NCBI RefSeq assembly: GCF_001025155.1
Contig: NZ_AP012322.1
Coordinates: 1,364,001 to 1,428,000, forward strand
DNA: 64,000 bases
From: Bifidobacterium angulatum DSM 20098 = JCM 7096
Lineage (GTDB): Bacteria > Actinomycetota > Actinomycetes > Actinomycetales > Bifidobacteriaceae
Direction: 5' to 3'
The translations under genes and the position numbers were made by a program. Numbering within the stretch: position 1 is the first letter of the stretch; each line of letters opens with the position of its first letter. The notes under the pieces were generated by a model that searched no databases, was not told where the DNA came from, and was given only the letters and a program-made list of their open reading frames with translations. This document shows positions 34,940 to 49,703 of the stretch, in pieces.

Positions 34940-35092
34940 ATGCCAATACAACATACAGTCAAAACTATGCTTGCAGTCATGCTATCCATTTGCCTGGTTT
35001 GCGCAACAAACGAGCAACCGCTATCCGCCGATTCCGGGAATATCACACTCAATGTGGCCTGTTCATTCATGCCATGGCTGTGCCATCATTAG
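34940..35092 (+). CDS. Possible small secreted peptide, opposite strand to the lan genes
   Basis: A 50-codon frame in the otherwise empty gap between lanA and the sensor kinase gene. The ATG is seven bases after GGAG. The product has a short basic start, a hydrophobic stretch (MLAVMLSICLVCA) that looks like a signal sequence with a V-C-A cleavage site, and a short tail ending ACSFMPWLCHH with two Cys eight positions apart. It runs towards the kinase gene and stops 12 bases before that gene's stop codon. It could be a secreted signal or immunity peptide, or chance; I know no family for it. Confidence 0.35.
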   Translation: MPIQHTVKTMLAVMLSICLVCATNEQPLSADSGNITLNVACSFMPWLCHH

Positions 35093-35104
35093 CATCTCAC
35101 GAGC

Positions 35105-36256
35105 TTAGGATTCCGACTCGCTAACCAGCGGAACGCATACCGTCAGATGCCATTGTCTGCTCTTCTTCCAGCATTGCATCTTCCCACCCAGCAGCTCTAT
35201 TTGTTTGTTGTGCAGTCGGATCCCCCTGCCATGAGGAATATGCCAATCGTTCACTGGATGAATCTCATTGGATTGCGCGATAAGCAATCTACCGTTGCCT
35301 ATCGTGATAACGACCTTGTATGTTCCGTTTGGATTACCGTGCCGTTGAATATTGCGATATATCTCCCTCATCAACGACAGCAGAACATCTTCCTGCTGCA
35401 CCGATATGCCTTCGGCAACTCCGGATATTTCCGTTTTCCCTCTAAAGCCTAAGTTCTGCAGCAATGCATCTTCCGCATCCGTAACATCTTCCAAGTGCTC
35501 CATGAATGTGCCATGCGATGGCATAATCTGCTTGGAATCCTCATTGCTGAGCAGATCTATGACCTTATATATATCCCGCAAGGTTGAGACAGCGAGACGA
35601 TTGACATCAGACCAAGCATGGTTTTCACAACCACCAGTATGAATATTATGCTGTGCAATCTGCGATATTTTAGTCAGATTCGCTGTTGTGGAGTCATGAA
35701 TGCCAGCGGCGATCCTATTCCTCATTTGCAGATGCTCCAGCCTCATCTTATCGATGCGATTCAGATCAACCTGCTTCCTCCAACGCAGGGCATATCCAAC
35801 AAAAATCGCACAGCCGAGCATAGCCAGAGAATTGATCACACCATACATATCCATGCCCGTGTCATAATGCCATGCAACCTGAATAATGAAGACTCCCACC
35901 GATTCAACTGCGAGCATCAACAGGCATATCCGCAGGCGGGACGAATACCCCAATATTCCAAGTACCGCGAATAAAGTCAGCAAAGGGTTCGGCACCGTCT
36001 CTGTCATAGGCAGCAACGTACCTATGATAGAGACAATTCCTAAACCGAACGATGCCGGTAAGGGCATGACGATTATTCCGGCAATACATACTATGGCAAT
36101 TGCCGCATAGATAATCTGGACCATATCAAGCGGAAGCACAAGTGCGATATTCGAAAAAGTCAAAGCATAGAGCGCAGCGGCTATGAGGATATATGGGATT
36201 CGCGCACTGCACCATTGCCTCAGCCCCGTGAGAACCTCTCGAATTCTATCGTTCAT
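35105..36256 (-). CDS. NarL-type sensor histidine kinase
   Basis: Membrane histidine kinase of 383 residues, partner of the overlapping response regulator gene. About six membrane helices occupy residues 18-160, with very short outer loops. A dimerisation helix then has the phospho-acceptor His187 in RIAAGIHDSTTANL (HisKA_3 type), and the ATP-binding domain has the N-box SLMREIYRNIQRHG and G-box HGRGIRLHNKQIELLGG. The ATG at 36254-36256 (MNDRIREV) lies inside the end of the regulator gene (11-base overlap); the longer frame is less likely. The sensor with almost no extracellular domain suits a small hydrophobic or membrane-perturbing ligand such as the lanthipeptide itself. Likely controls lanA. 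Confidence 0.88.
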   Translation of the reverse strand: MNDRIREVLTGLRQWCSARIPYILIAAALYALTFSNIALVLPLDMVQIIYAAIAIVCIAGIIVMPLPASFGLGIVSIIGTLLPMTETVPNPLLTLFAVLGILGYSSRLRICLLMLAVESVGVFIIQVAWHYDTGMDMYGVINSLAMLGCAIFVGYALRWRKQVDLNRIDKMRLEHLQMRNRIAAGIHDSTTANLTKISQIAQHNIHTGGCENHAWSDVNRLAVSTLRDIYKVIDLLSNEDSKQIMPSHGTFMEHLEDVTDAEDALLQNLGFRGKTEISGVAEGISVQQEDVLLSLMREIYRNIQRHGNPNGTYKVVITIGNGRLLIAQSNEIHPVNDWHIPHGRGIRLHNKQIELLGGKMQCWKKSRQWHLTVCVPLVSESES

Positions 36257-36911
36257 TGTTCCACCACATCGCCATTGCTTCCTTGGTACTACGCGCATTC
36301 AGCTTCTTGCGCAATCGGATAATATGCGTCTTCACGGTGCCGATGCCAATGGACAGCATGTCGGCAATATTGCGAGGCTCCATGCCTTGCGCCAAAAGCG
36401 TCAGAATCTGCTGCTCCGTGGGCGATAGGCGTTGAATCGGGCACATATCGGATTCCGCAAGTCGTTGATGCGCGGTCTTCGCATCCACAAAATCGATGTT
36501 CCCGCACATCCCCAATGTGCCGTGCTTGACTATCACATCAATCGAGTCAACAAGTTCATTGAGATTGACTTTAGGAATAATGCCCTGAGCACCAGCTTCA
36601 GCGGCACGGTTTGCATAGCGATCAATCGAGAATGCCGTGATAGCAAGCAACGGAACCCGCTCGGTTCTTCGACGTATTTCCCTGCACACACTTACGCCAC
36701 TAATATCTTCCAGGCTCATGTCAGTCAATAAGATATCCGGCATAGTAACGGGATCCAAAGCCCAATCAATGGCATCGGCGCCTCTACGCGCGGACCAGCA
36801 CACGTCGAGCCGTGGGTTCCTGCGAGGGATGGCCATCTTCAGCATGTCCAAGGTAAAGGCATCGTTGTCCACCAGTGCCACGCGAATGCGGGAATCTTGA
36901 CGATCGTTCAT
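36246..36911 (-). CDS. LuxR/NarL-family response regulator (LanR-like)
   Basis: Two-domain response regulator of 221 residues. The receiver domain has acidic residues DND (15-17), phospho-acceptor Asp64 in ILLTDMSLEDISG, conserved Thr/Ala region LLAITAF and Lys in IIPKVN. The C-terminal LuxR helix-turn-helix (about 155-215) has LSPTEQQILTLLAQGMEPRNIADML and GTVKTHIIRLRKKL. First gene of the lan locus in its orientation; its promoter should lie in the 50 bases before repeat copy C. The palindrome upstream of lanA is the most likely target. Bifidobacterial bisin-type lantibiotic loci also carry regulators, which supports the assignment (family knowledge). Confidence 0.92.
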   Translation of the reverse strand: MNDRQDSRIRVALVDNDAFTLDMLKMAIPRRNPRLDVCWSARRGADAIDWALDPVTMPDILLTDMSLEDISGVSVCREIRRRTERVPLLAITAFSIDRYANRAAEAGAQGIIPKVNLNELVDSIDVIVKHGTLGMCGNIDFVDAKTAHQRLAESDMCPIQRLSPTEQQILTLLAQGMEPRNIADMLSIGIGTVKTHIIRLRKKLNARSTKEAMAMWWNNER

Positions 36912-36961
36912 ATTTCATAGAATAGCTGTACTCCCAAAAGCTGAGCAGGAATCCACCAACA

Positions 36962-37065
36962 GTTGGGTGCCGATTCGGACGCTTCCCGCTAATTGCCTGT
37001 CGATTCGGTCGTTTCCGGGGCTGAAAACGACCGAATCGACACTCATCTGCCAGAATTCGTTCGAA

Positions 37066-37066
<1 letters not shown>
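36962..37066. repeat. Intergenic stem-loop repeat, copy C (right edge of the lanthipeptide island)
   Basis: Same element and orientation as copies A and B, with the A-type 3' tail (CATCTGCCAGAATTCG). Here the stem is GTCGATTCGGTCGTTT against AAACGACCGAATCGAC, 16 perfect pairs. Its end touches the ligA stop codon. Confidence 0.85.
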
Positions 37067-43151
<6,085 letters not shown>

Positions 43152-43259
43152 ACCCACATTCTTTCAATTCATTCAGACATGCCCGCCGATTATTGCCCTC
43201 GGAGAAACCCGGAGGCTCGGGATGGCTGCCATACTCGTTCCATTGCCGTGTTCGCTGTC

Positions 43260-43286
43260 GGGCGTGGCTCTGGCGACGCCACGCCC
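43260..43286 (-). terminator. Possible terminator after the polytopic membrane protein gene
   Basis: GGGCGTGGC and GCCACGCCC, nine pairs with a nine-base loop, 43 bases past the stop at 43329; no T-run. Confidence 0.4.
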
Positions 43287-43328
43287 GTCATCGTTCCCGT
43301 GTGCGGTTGCGGTTCTCTACGCAATCGT

Positions 43329-45554
43329 TTACAGGAACCAAGCGAATACATTGTAAAACAGGTTGGGCGCGGCGGAGACCAGCGCATCGTGGCGGCCGAT
43401 GGTGAACAGCGACAATACGGCCACCGCAATGGCGAACAGTGTCGCCAGTGCGATCACCAGTCGCGCCGCACGGATTCCTACCGGCGGGTTGCTGGCATGC
43501 GATGCGCCGTTGCCATCGATCATGCCTGGCTCCCCCAGCAGCCGCAGCAGTACCGGCAGGCTTGCCAATACGAACAGCCATCCGAAGTCCGCCATATATC
43601 TCCAGCCGAGTCCGGCGTTCATGGCGTCGAATACGACCAGGACAAAGGCCAGCGCCAATGCCGTCAGTGTGGTGCGCGTGCGCCCGGGCCGGCCGTCTTG
43701 AGAGTGCAGGAACGGTAGGGCGAATGCCAGAGCCGCCACCGGGCACATGGCGAACAGTCCTCCGATCATCGGTTCCATGTAGGACCATTCGGGCATGGCG
43801 GCAGCCGATAGCGCGATCCAGGGGAAGCTGCCGGTGAAGCGCAATGGCAGCAGCAGATAGCTGCCGATTGTCGGCATGATGTTCGCCGGGGAAACACGGT
43901 ATGCCGTCATATCGGTGACGGTGAGCTGGTAGCTGTTGCCGAAATTCAGTGGCGAGCCGAATCGCGCCGCATTGTAGGCCATGAGCGGCAGGACGGGGAT
44001 GAGTGCCGCGATGATGACCACGATTGGAGCACGCAGCGTCGTCGCCATGGGTTCCGCTCCGTTCCGCAGTGCGCGGACGATGGCCTTCAGTTGCGGCCAG
44101 AATATGGCGATGCCCAGCAGTGCCGTCAGGCAGAAGGTGGGGCGACAGCCGAAATTCGCCGCGATGCACAGCGAGCCGAAGCCGACCTTGGTCAACGAGA
44201 GCGCGGAAGCATCCCCCACCTGCCACCGGTTGACGGCGCGTATGGCGGTACAACGGCCGCGAATGCCACGCCGCCCGGTTCCGGCATTATCGTTGGCGTT
44301 TCTGCATTCCGCCCCAAGCCACAGCCAGATTCCCAATGCGCTCAACGCGAGGGACGCGGCGAACGGCACCGAATAGAAGTTGCGGCGGAACAGCAGGTAG
44401 CCGGCGTTCGACCCCAACAGCATGGTGGTAAGGGCGATGGATGTGGCGCCCAGCGATGTTTTCGGCGCGATGCGGGCGATGACGCGGATGACAAGCAATG
44501 CCAGGAACAGTATGGCGAGCAGCATGAGCAGCAGCACGGCGGCGCCGCTGGACAGCATGTGGCCGGTCAGCAATCGATACGGCATGAACAGCAGCACGGC
44601 CGGCAGCACGCCGAAATACGAGTACCAGTGGCCGTTGTAGTAGACGTAATCCCAGTAGATCGGGTTCACGCCTTCGGCGAGCAGCCGCGCACGGACATCG
44701 GTATTGTACGGATTCGCGGCTGCGGCGAGCGCGTCCGGCACATTCAGGTCCAGCGATGTTCGGCCTTGCAGCAGTGCGTCGGCGATATGCCCGTATTGGT
44801 CGAAATCGTAGGTGTACCCGCCCGCTTCGTGGAACACCAGTGGCTCGCCGGCCAGCTGCGTGACGATGCCATAGACCATGGCAAACACGATGGGAGCTGC
44901 GATGCATAGGCCAAGCGCCCGTTGCGCGGTGCTTGCCGTGTCAAGCGGGATGCGCCAGAGCCGCGATCCGGGTCGCCAGCATGCCACGGCAAGCAGTATG
45001 GCCGCCATAATCGCCACGCGTGCCGGGTTGAAGTCGAAGGGGACTTTGACATTGGCGCGCACCGCCTGGATGGGGATGAGCGAACCCTTGGGCTCTTCGA
45101 TGCTCATGCGCAGGGTTCCCGATCCCGGCGCATGGACATAGCAGGAACGTGGGGACTGCGGGCTGAACGATGTCGCAGACAGGCTTCGATGGTCGACCGA
45201 CACCCTGATGTGCACGGCGGTGAGGGCTTTGCCTGTGACGAACGAGGGATCGATGCGGGCGTAGTCGGAGGTGCCGTCGGCCTGTACTTCAAGCCATGCC
45301 TCGGTAGGGTCGGTGATGCGTAGCATGCCTTCCTTGGTACGTTCGAGGCCGGATCCCATGGCATTGGCATATGCGGCGGTGTCGGTGCTTGCGCCGACCG
45401 TGCGCCAGAACGGCATGTTGAACGCCACGCATTCGATGAGGAGTATCGCCAGTATCGCGGCCAGTATCGTGCATAGCGTCCGTCGGCGTGCACGACGGCC
45501 CGTATGGATATGCCGAGGGTTCCTGGGCGCTGGGCGGTAGGGAAGGTGAAACAC
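43329..45554 (-). CDS. Polytopic membrane protein, glycosyltransferase-like
   Basis: A 741-residue protein with an N-terminal anchor (about 28-50), an extracytoplasmic region (about 50-170), then at least ten membrane helices. The motif EAGGYTYDFDQYGHIADALLQG after an early helix and YYNGHWYSYFGVLPAVLLFMPY later resemble the loops of GT-C fold (PMT/RgtA-like) glycosyltransferases, where an acidic residue in the first loop is catalytic; here that would be in YDFDQYGH. It stands alone on the minus strand. A role in glycosylating envelope polymers is an inference from fold; the family is not certain. Ribosome binding site is AGGGGG-like upstream of ATG 45552-45554. Confidence 0.7.
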   Translation of the reverse strand: MFHLPYRPAPRNPRHIHTGRRARRRTLCTILAAILAILLIECVAFNMPFWRTVGASTDTAAYANAMGSGLERTKEGMLRITDPTEAWLEVQADGTSDYARIDPSFVTGKALTAVHIRVSVDHRSLSATSFSPQSPRSCYVHAPGSGTLRMSIEEPKGSLIPIQAVRANVKVPFDFNPARVAIMAAILLAVACWRPGSRLWRIPLDTASTAQRALGLCIAAPIVFAMVYGIVTQLAGEPLVFHEAGGYTYDFDQYGHIADALLQGRTSLDLNVPDALAAAANPYNTDVRARLLAEGVNPIYWDYVYYNGHWYSYFGVLPAVLLFMPYRLLTGHMLSSGAAVLLLMLLAILFLALLVIRVIARIAPKTSLGATSIALTTMLLGSNAGYLLFRRNFYSVPFAASLALSALGIWLWLGAECRNANDNAGTGRRGIRGRCTAIRAVNRWQVGDASALSLTKVGFGSLCIAANFGCRPTFCLTALLGIAIFWPQLKAIVRALRNGAEPMATTLRAPIVVIIAALIPVLPLMAYNAARFGSPLNFGNSYQLTVTDMTAYRVSPANIMPTIGSYLLLPLRFTGSFPWIALSAAAMPEWSYMEPMIGGLFAMCPVAALAFALPFLHSQDGRPGRTRTTLTALALAFVLVVFDAMNAGLGWRYMADFGWLFVLASLPVLLRLLGEPGMIDGNGASHASNPPVGIRAARLVIALATLFAIAVAVLSLFTIGRHDALVSAAPNLFYNVFAWFL

Positions 45555-45645
45555 CCCCTCATTCTATATGTCGGTGCAGGATATGACGGTGGCATCACGC
45601 ACGCCATGCACATGCCTCGTGTAGCCGCATGCGTAAGATGGCGGT

Positions 45646-46449
45646 ATGCCATTTTTTGCCAAGCGCACCATGCAGCCGAAGCCGCAGCAGCTCACTTTCG
45701 CCCTTGCCGATGCGGGGCTCGTCTACGATGACGGCACGGCCGGGCTGAACCCCACCTCGCTGACCATCGCCGAACGCCGTGTGGCCGTCATCGGCTTGAA
45801 TGGCACCGGCAAATCCACGCTGCTGGGATTGTTGGACGGTACGCTGAAGGCCACCACGGGATCGGTATCGATCAGCGGAAACGTGCCAGGTTGCGCCACG
45901 GAAACCCTTGATCCGACTTCCAAACGCGATATGAAGCGCATCGACGAGCTGATCGGGCGCGTACGACGCGAGGAGATTCCCGAATCCTTCCATCATGCCG
46001 ATTCCATCGCCGACGCAATCGACTCCATGTTGAAGAAGCGCCGCGTGCCCGAATCCGAACGCCAGGCGACCATCGGCAATCTGTTCGCGCATTTCTCCCT
46101 GGCCAATGCGGCGAAGGAGCCCGCATCCGCGTTGAACAGCGAACAGCGGCATCTGCTGGCGATCGCCGCGGCACTGAGCCTGAGACCAAGCTGCATTGTG
46201 GCGGACGAGCCTTCCAAGGGACTGGATGAGATCGGCACCGCGCATGTGGCCAAGGCCCTGTTCTCATATAACAGTCAGGTGATCTTCGCCACGCACGACA
46301 CGGATATGATCGTGCGCCCCGACTATGCGATCGAACGCACACTGGTGCTCGACAGCCAGTCCATCGTGTTCGACGGCACACCGGTGGACGCTGTCGCGTT
46401 CTACACCGATCTGATCCGTCGGCGCTACGAGACAGCTAGGCTCGCCTGA
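45646..46449 (+). CDS. ABC-type ATPase with degenerate signature (EcfA-like), stand-alone
   Basis: A 267-residue ABC ATPase without permease genes nearby. Walker A is intact (IGLNGTGKSTLL), Walker B is CIVADEPSKGLDE with the catalytic Glu, and the switch His lies in FATHDTDMIV. The signature is ALNSEQRHLLAIAAAL instead of LSGGQ, so the second half of the composite ATP site is altered. The overall layout and length resemble EcfA/CbiO subunits of ECF transporters, and an S or T partner may be encoded elsewhere. It is divergent from the large membrane protein gene. Possible non-transport use cannot be excluded. Confidence 0.75.
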   Translation: MPFFAKRTMQPKPQQLTFALADAGLVYDDGTAGLNPTSLTIAERRVAVIGLNGTGKSTLLGLLDGTLKATTGSVSISGNVPGCATETLDPTSKRDMKRIDELIGRVRREEIPESFHHADSIADAIDSMLKKRRVPESERQATIGNLFAHFSLANAAKEPASALNSEQRHLLAIAAALSLRPSCIVADEPSKGLDEIGTAHVAKALFSYNSQVIFATHDTDMIVRPDYAIERTLVLDSQSIVFDGTPVDAVAFYTDLIRRRYETARLA

Positions 46450-46455
46450 AAAGAC

Positions 46456-46490
46456 TCGGGCCGAATCGGCCAACGATTGAGACGGCCCGA
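46456..46490. terminator. Bidirectional terminator between convergent genes
   Basis: TCGGGCCG and CGGCCCGA, eight pairs around a 19-base loop, filling the gap between the two stop codons. Confidence 0.5.
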
Positions 46491-47663
46491 TCAGCCGAGC
46501 ATCGTCCGCACGGTGTCGAGCACGGCCGCGATGCTCCGTTTGAACTCCTCCGGTTCTGGCAGAAGGGACACTGCCAGGTACCCGTTCGAGGTCATGTCGA
46601 AGAAATACCCCGGCTGGCCGGTAAGCCTGTGATCCGCGATCAGTTTCAATACCAGCTCGTTCTCGTCCAATACCGACGGCACGCGCAGCAGCACGTTCCA
46701 ACCACCCTCGGGGCGCAGCACGTTCACCACGCCCAGCTCATCGGATTCCAGCATGCGGTGCAACGCGGCAAGATTGCCACGCACCCGCTCGCGCACACGG
46801 TCGGTCTGTGCTTCGGCGGCATCCAGCAATGCGGGGATACACCCGGCGATGATGTCGCTCATCGGCAGGTAGTCGTCGGCGATCACATCCAATCGCCGCT
46901 GTGCCTCGGCAACATCGTCGTCCGGCCCGGACACGCGAATCCAACCGACCTTGGCGTGCGGGGCGGCCAGCATCTTCGAGAAGCCGTCGAGCGCGAAGGT
47001 GAGCACGCCTTCCTCGCCGGCCAGTCTGCGGTTCGCGGCGATGGGCTCCAGATCGTAGTCGAAGAACACCTCGTCGGCGATGATGGCGATGCCGCGTTCA
47101 CGGCACAGGGCGACCAGGGCCTCACGCTCGTTCTCCTTGACGTATGAGCCAGTGGGGTTGTTGGGGTTGATGAGCACCAGCGCCCGAACACGTTCGCCTT
47201 CGGGCGAGTCGAGGATCGCCGCGATGTCGGCGGGTTCGATGTACCACGCGCCGTCGTAGTGCAGCTGGTATTCGATCGCATGCACGCATTCGAGGCCGGC
47301 GATCGATTCGATCAGCGGATAGCCGGGCTTGGGGGCGAGCACCGCATCTCCCGCGTCGCAGAGCAGTTTGATGAGCCAGGAATACGCTTCGGATGTGGAC
47401 GACAGCAGGTACAGACGTTCCGGATCGACTGCACGCCCGCTCTGATCGCCAAGAAATCCTGCCAGGGATTCGCGTGCCGCCTTGGGGCCGCGCGGGTTCG
47501 CCTCGTAGACGTTGGGGATCTCCTGCGGCGCCAGGCCATGACGGGTGGGGTTGGAATCGCTGAGTTTGCCAAGCGTGATGCCTGCCGTTGCGGCGCTGGC
47601 CTGGGCGGCGGCGATCGGGTTCGGCGCGCTGATATCCACGCGGGACGAGAAATGCACAGTCAT
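46491..47663 (-). CDS. Class I/II pyridoxal-phosphate aminotransferase
   Basis: Fold-type I PLP enzyme, 390 residues. PLP phosphate region SSTSEAYSWLIK, conserved PKPGYPLI, substrate region NPNNPTGS with the Asn that contacts the cofactor, Asp and Tyr in ADEVFFDY, and the Schiff-base Lys in GFSKMLAAPHAKVGW. The length and motifs fit the AspC/alanine-type aminotransferases. Donor and acceptor cannot be named; alanine or aromatic aminotransferase roles are the main candidates. Start at ATG 47661-47663 with GGAACG ahead. It follows ppgK but a strong hairpin lies between them. Confidence 0.87.
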   Translation of the reverse strand: MTVHFSSRVDISAPNPIAAAQASAATAGITLGKLSDSNPTRHGLAPQEIPNVYEANPRGPKAARESLAGFLGDQSGRAVDPERLYLLSSTSEAYSWLIKLLCDAGDAVLAPKPGYPLIESIAGLECVHAIEYQLHYDGAWYIEPADIAAILDSPEGERVRALVLINPNNPTGSYVKENEREALVALCRERGIAIIADEVFFDYDLEPIAANRRLAGEEGVLTFALDGFSKMLAAPHAKVGWIRVSGPDDDVAEAQRRLDVIADDYLPMSDIIAGCIPALLDAAEAQTDRVRERVRGNLAALHRMLESDELGVVNVLRPEGGWNVLLRVPSVLDENELVLKLIADHRLTGQPGYFFDMTSNGYLAVSLLPEPEEFKRSIAAVLDTVRTMLG

Positions 47664-47744
47664 GCGTTCCAGCCTACTCCGTGCCGTTCACGGCCGATCA
47701 TCGGTCATCCCGCGTATGCAGAACGCCTCTTCCCATATACGCGA

Positions 47745-47780
47745 AACGGGGAGGATCGGAACGAACCGATCCTCCCCGTT
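47745..47780. terminator. Terminator after ppgK
   Basis: AACGGGGAGGATCGG and CCGATCCTCCCCGTT, 15 perfect pairs with a six-base loop; on the minus strand followed by TCGCG. Lies 35 bases past the ppgK stop. Confidence 0.75.
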
Positions 47781-47814
47781 CAGCAATCAGCACAGTCGCC
47801 TATGCGACGGCGAT

Positions 47815-48585
47815 TCAGTGCTGCTGCTTGACGCTGGCATAGTAGGCGGCACCGATGATGCCAGCCTCGTTGCGCAGTGTTGCCGGCACGACCTTCGTCT
47901 TGATGTCGATGCGCGGAATGAACTTGTCGGCCTGACGGGACACGCCGCCGCCAATCACGATCAGATCCGGGTTGAAGTACTTCTCCAACAGACCGTAGTA
48001 CTTGGTCAGGCGCTTCGACCACTTCTTGTAGCTGATGCCTTCGATGTCCTTAATGGAGGATGCGGCGTACTTCTCGGCGTCCAGATGCTTGGAGTTGAGA
48101 ATGATGTGGCCGAGCTCGGTGTTCGGAACCAGAACGCCGTCCATGATCAGGGCGGTGCCGATGCCGGTGCCCAACGTGGTGGCGATGACCAGGCCCTTCT
48201 GGCCCTTGGCAGCGCCGAACTGCTGTTCGGCGAGACCGGCGGCGTCGGCGTCGTTCACCACGGTGATCGGGCGGCCGCAAGCCTGCGAGAACACCTCGGT
48301 CACGTCGGTGCCGACCCAGGACTGATCCAGGTTGGCCATGAAGTCCAGCGGCTGGCCGGGCTTGATCGGGGCCGGGAAGGCGACGCCCACCGGCACATCG
48401 GCCGGTACGTCGAAGTGTTCCAGCTGCTGCTTGACGATGGCGGCCACCGCTTCCGGAGTGGAGACCTCCGGGGTAAGAATCTTCAGACGGGGTTCGGCAA
48501 ACTCGCCCTTCTCAAGATTGACGGGTGCGGCCTTGATTCCAGAGCCGCCGATATCGACGCCAAAAGCCTGAGCTGTTTCAATCAT
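47815..48585 (-). CDS. ppgK: Polyphosphate glucokinase
   Basis: ROK-fold kinase that phosphorylates glucose using polyphosphate (and often ATP), feeding the bifid shunt. The 256-residue length is typical of PPGK rather than longer ROK regulators. Motifs: phosphate-binding GVDIGGSGIKAAPV, catalytic Asp in NDADAAGLAEQQFG, and the glycine-rich TTLGTGIGTALIMDG with LELGH-like TELGHI. No cysteine zinc cluster of ROK repressors is present, consistent with PPGK. Start at ATG 48583-48585, followed by AQAFGVDIGG. The 230 bases upstream hold two short pseudo-palindromes (GAACCGGTAA near 48618 and CGCAAACGTTGCC near 48731) like those bound by LacI-type sugar regulators; I am not sure they are used. Confidence 0.92.
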   Translation of the reverse strand: MIETAQAFGVDIGGSGIKAAPVNLEKGEFAEPRLKILTPEVSTPEAVAAIVKQQLEHFDVPADVPVGVAFPAPIKPGQPLDFMANLDQSWVGTDVTEVFSQACGRPITVVNDADAAGLAEQQFGAAKGQKGLVIATTLGTGIGTALIMDGVLVPNTELGHIILNSKHLDAEKYAASSIKDIEGISYKKWSKRLTKYYGLLEKYFNPDLIVIGGGVSRQADKFIPRIDIKTKVVPATLRNEAGIIGAAYYASVKQQH

Positions 48586-48810
48586 CTTTGACCTCTCTTC
48601 GCAGAAGGTGAATAGTTAGCGAACCGGTAATATCATGGTATCGCCCGAGTACGCTGTGGCACGCGGGAAATCCCGTAACACCACTGCATCTTATGCAAAC
48701 GTATGCGATAAATTCCGACCCCGGCGTGGCGCAAACGTTGCCATTCGGTATCTCAGCAAATGGTCATCACGCCACCGTAGTCGTGCGCACCGTGTAGAAA
48801 CGATTCCGTA

Positions 48811-48953
48811 AGTTTCAGGGAAGGTGAAATTCCTTACTGGCGGTAAGTCGGCGCCCGGCATTCATAACGGAGCGCACGGCAAGCCCGCGACCCGCGCAAG
48901 CGGCCGATTCGGTGCGATTCCGAAGCCAACGGTACAGTCCGGATGGAAGAAAC
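48811..48953 (+). ncRNA. FMN riboswitch (RFN element)
   Basis: Plus-strand RNA with conserved RFN blocks in order: AGGGAAGGTGAAATTCC, TTACTGGCGGTAA, GCCCGCGACCCGC, GATTCGGTGCGATTCC, AAGCCAACGGTACAGTCCGG and ATGGAAGAAAC. It ends 12 bases before the ribU start, whose ribosome binding site lies in the palindrome AGGAGCTCCT, suggesting translational control. FMN binding should shut off riboflavin uptake. Confidence 0.95.
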
Positions 48954-48964
48954 GAGGAGCTCCT

Positions 48965-49654
48965 ATGAGCCAGTCTTCTGCTATGCAATCCCATAACGAT
49001 TCCAGCAACACCGCCGATTCGCAGGTCACGGCAGCGAACGCCGCACAAGCCGAAGGCACCGAGCGGAACCAGCGCGCCACACCGTCGAACCACGCCACCG
49101 GCACGCATTCCACCGGCGTCGCCGACCACGGGCGCTGGTCCACACGACGCATCGCCATATACGCGCTGTTCGTCGCGCTCGCCATGGCCGCCAGCCTCAT
49201 CGAACTGCCGATCTTCCCCGCGGCGCCATGGCTCAAATACGATCCGTCCGGCATCGTCTGCCTTATCGCCGGCTTCGCCTTCGGCCCCTACGCCGCTGCA
49301 ATCGTTTCCATTCTCGGTTTCCTTCCCCACGTGTTCACCAGCCCGTGGGGCGCGCTGATGGGCATGCTGGTGGCATTGGCGATCTCCGTTCCCGCTGCAC
49401 TCGTATACCGCCGCAAGCGCACGCGCAACGGCGCGATGGCCGGCATGGCGCTGGGCATGGCGATCGCACTGGTGGTGGCCTTGGTCTCGAACCTGCTGGT
49501 CACCCCACTGTACGCGCATATGACGGTGGCGCAGGTGGCCGCAATGATCGTACCGATCCTGCTGCCGTTCAACCTGCTGAAATTCGCGATCCACGCCGTG
49601 GTGACCTTCCTCATCTACAAACCCGTCACCGCGCTGATCGACCATGCCGCCTAA
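48965..49654 (+). CDS. ribU: Riboflavin transporter S component RibU
   Basis: Substrate-binding membrane subunit of an ECF transporter for riboflavin, 229 residues. Residues 1-60 are a polar, Ser/Thr/Asn-rich extension unusual for RibU. Six membrane helices follow, starting at RRIAIYALFVALAMAASLIELP, with LKYDPSGIVCLIAGFAFGP (the RibU loop with the K-YD-S/D-P motif) and a later helix pair ending FNLLKFAIHAVVTFLIYKP. The FMN riboswitch directly upstream fixes the substrate. The frame is open further upstream through the riboswitch; ATG 48965 has AGGAG six bases ahead. Its end overlaps or abuts the fused ECF gene. Confidence 0.94.
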   Translation: MSQSSAMQSHNDSSNTADSQVTAANAAQAEGTERNQRATPSNHATGTHSTGVADHGRWSTRRIAIYALFVALAMAASLIELPIFPAAPWLKYDPSGIVCLIAGFAFGPYAAAIVSILGFLPHVFTSPWGALMGMLVALAISVPAALVYRRKRTRNGAMAGMALGMAIALVVALVSNLLVTPLYAHMTVAQVAAMIVPILLPFNLLKFAIHAVVTFLIYKPVTALIDHAA

Positions 49655-49703
49655 GCCGACCAGGCCACCTAGACCGACCATGCCGCAGATGACGGAAAGC
49701 ACG

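Noticed and set aside
48955..48964. AGGAGCTCCT palindrome at the ribU ribosome binding site as an independent operator
   Set aside because: It has no loop, so cannot form a hairpin by itself; it is explained as part of the riboswitch output region.
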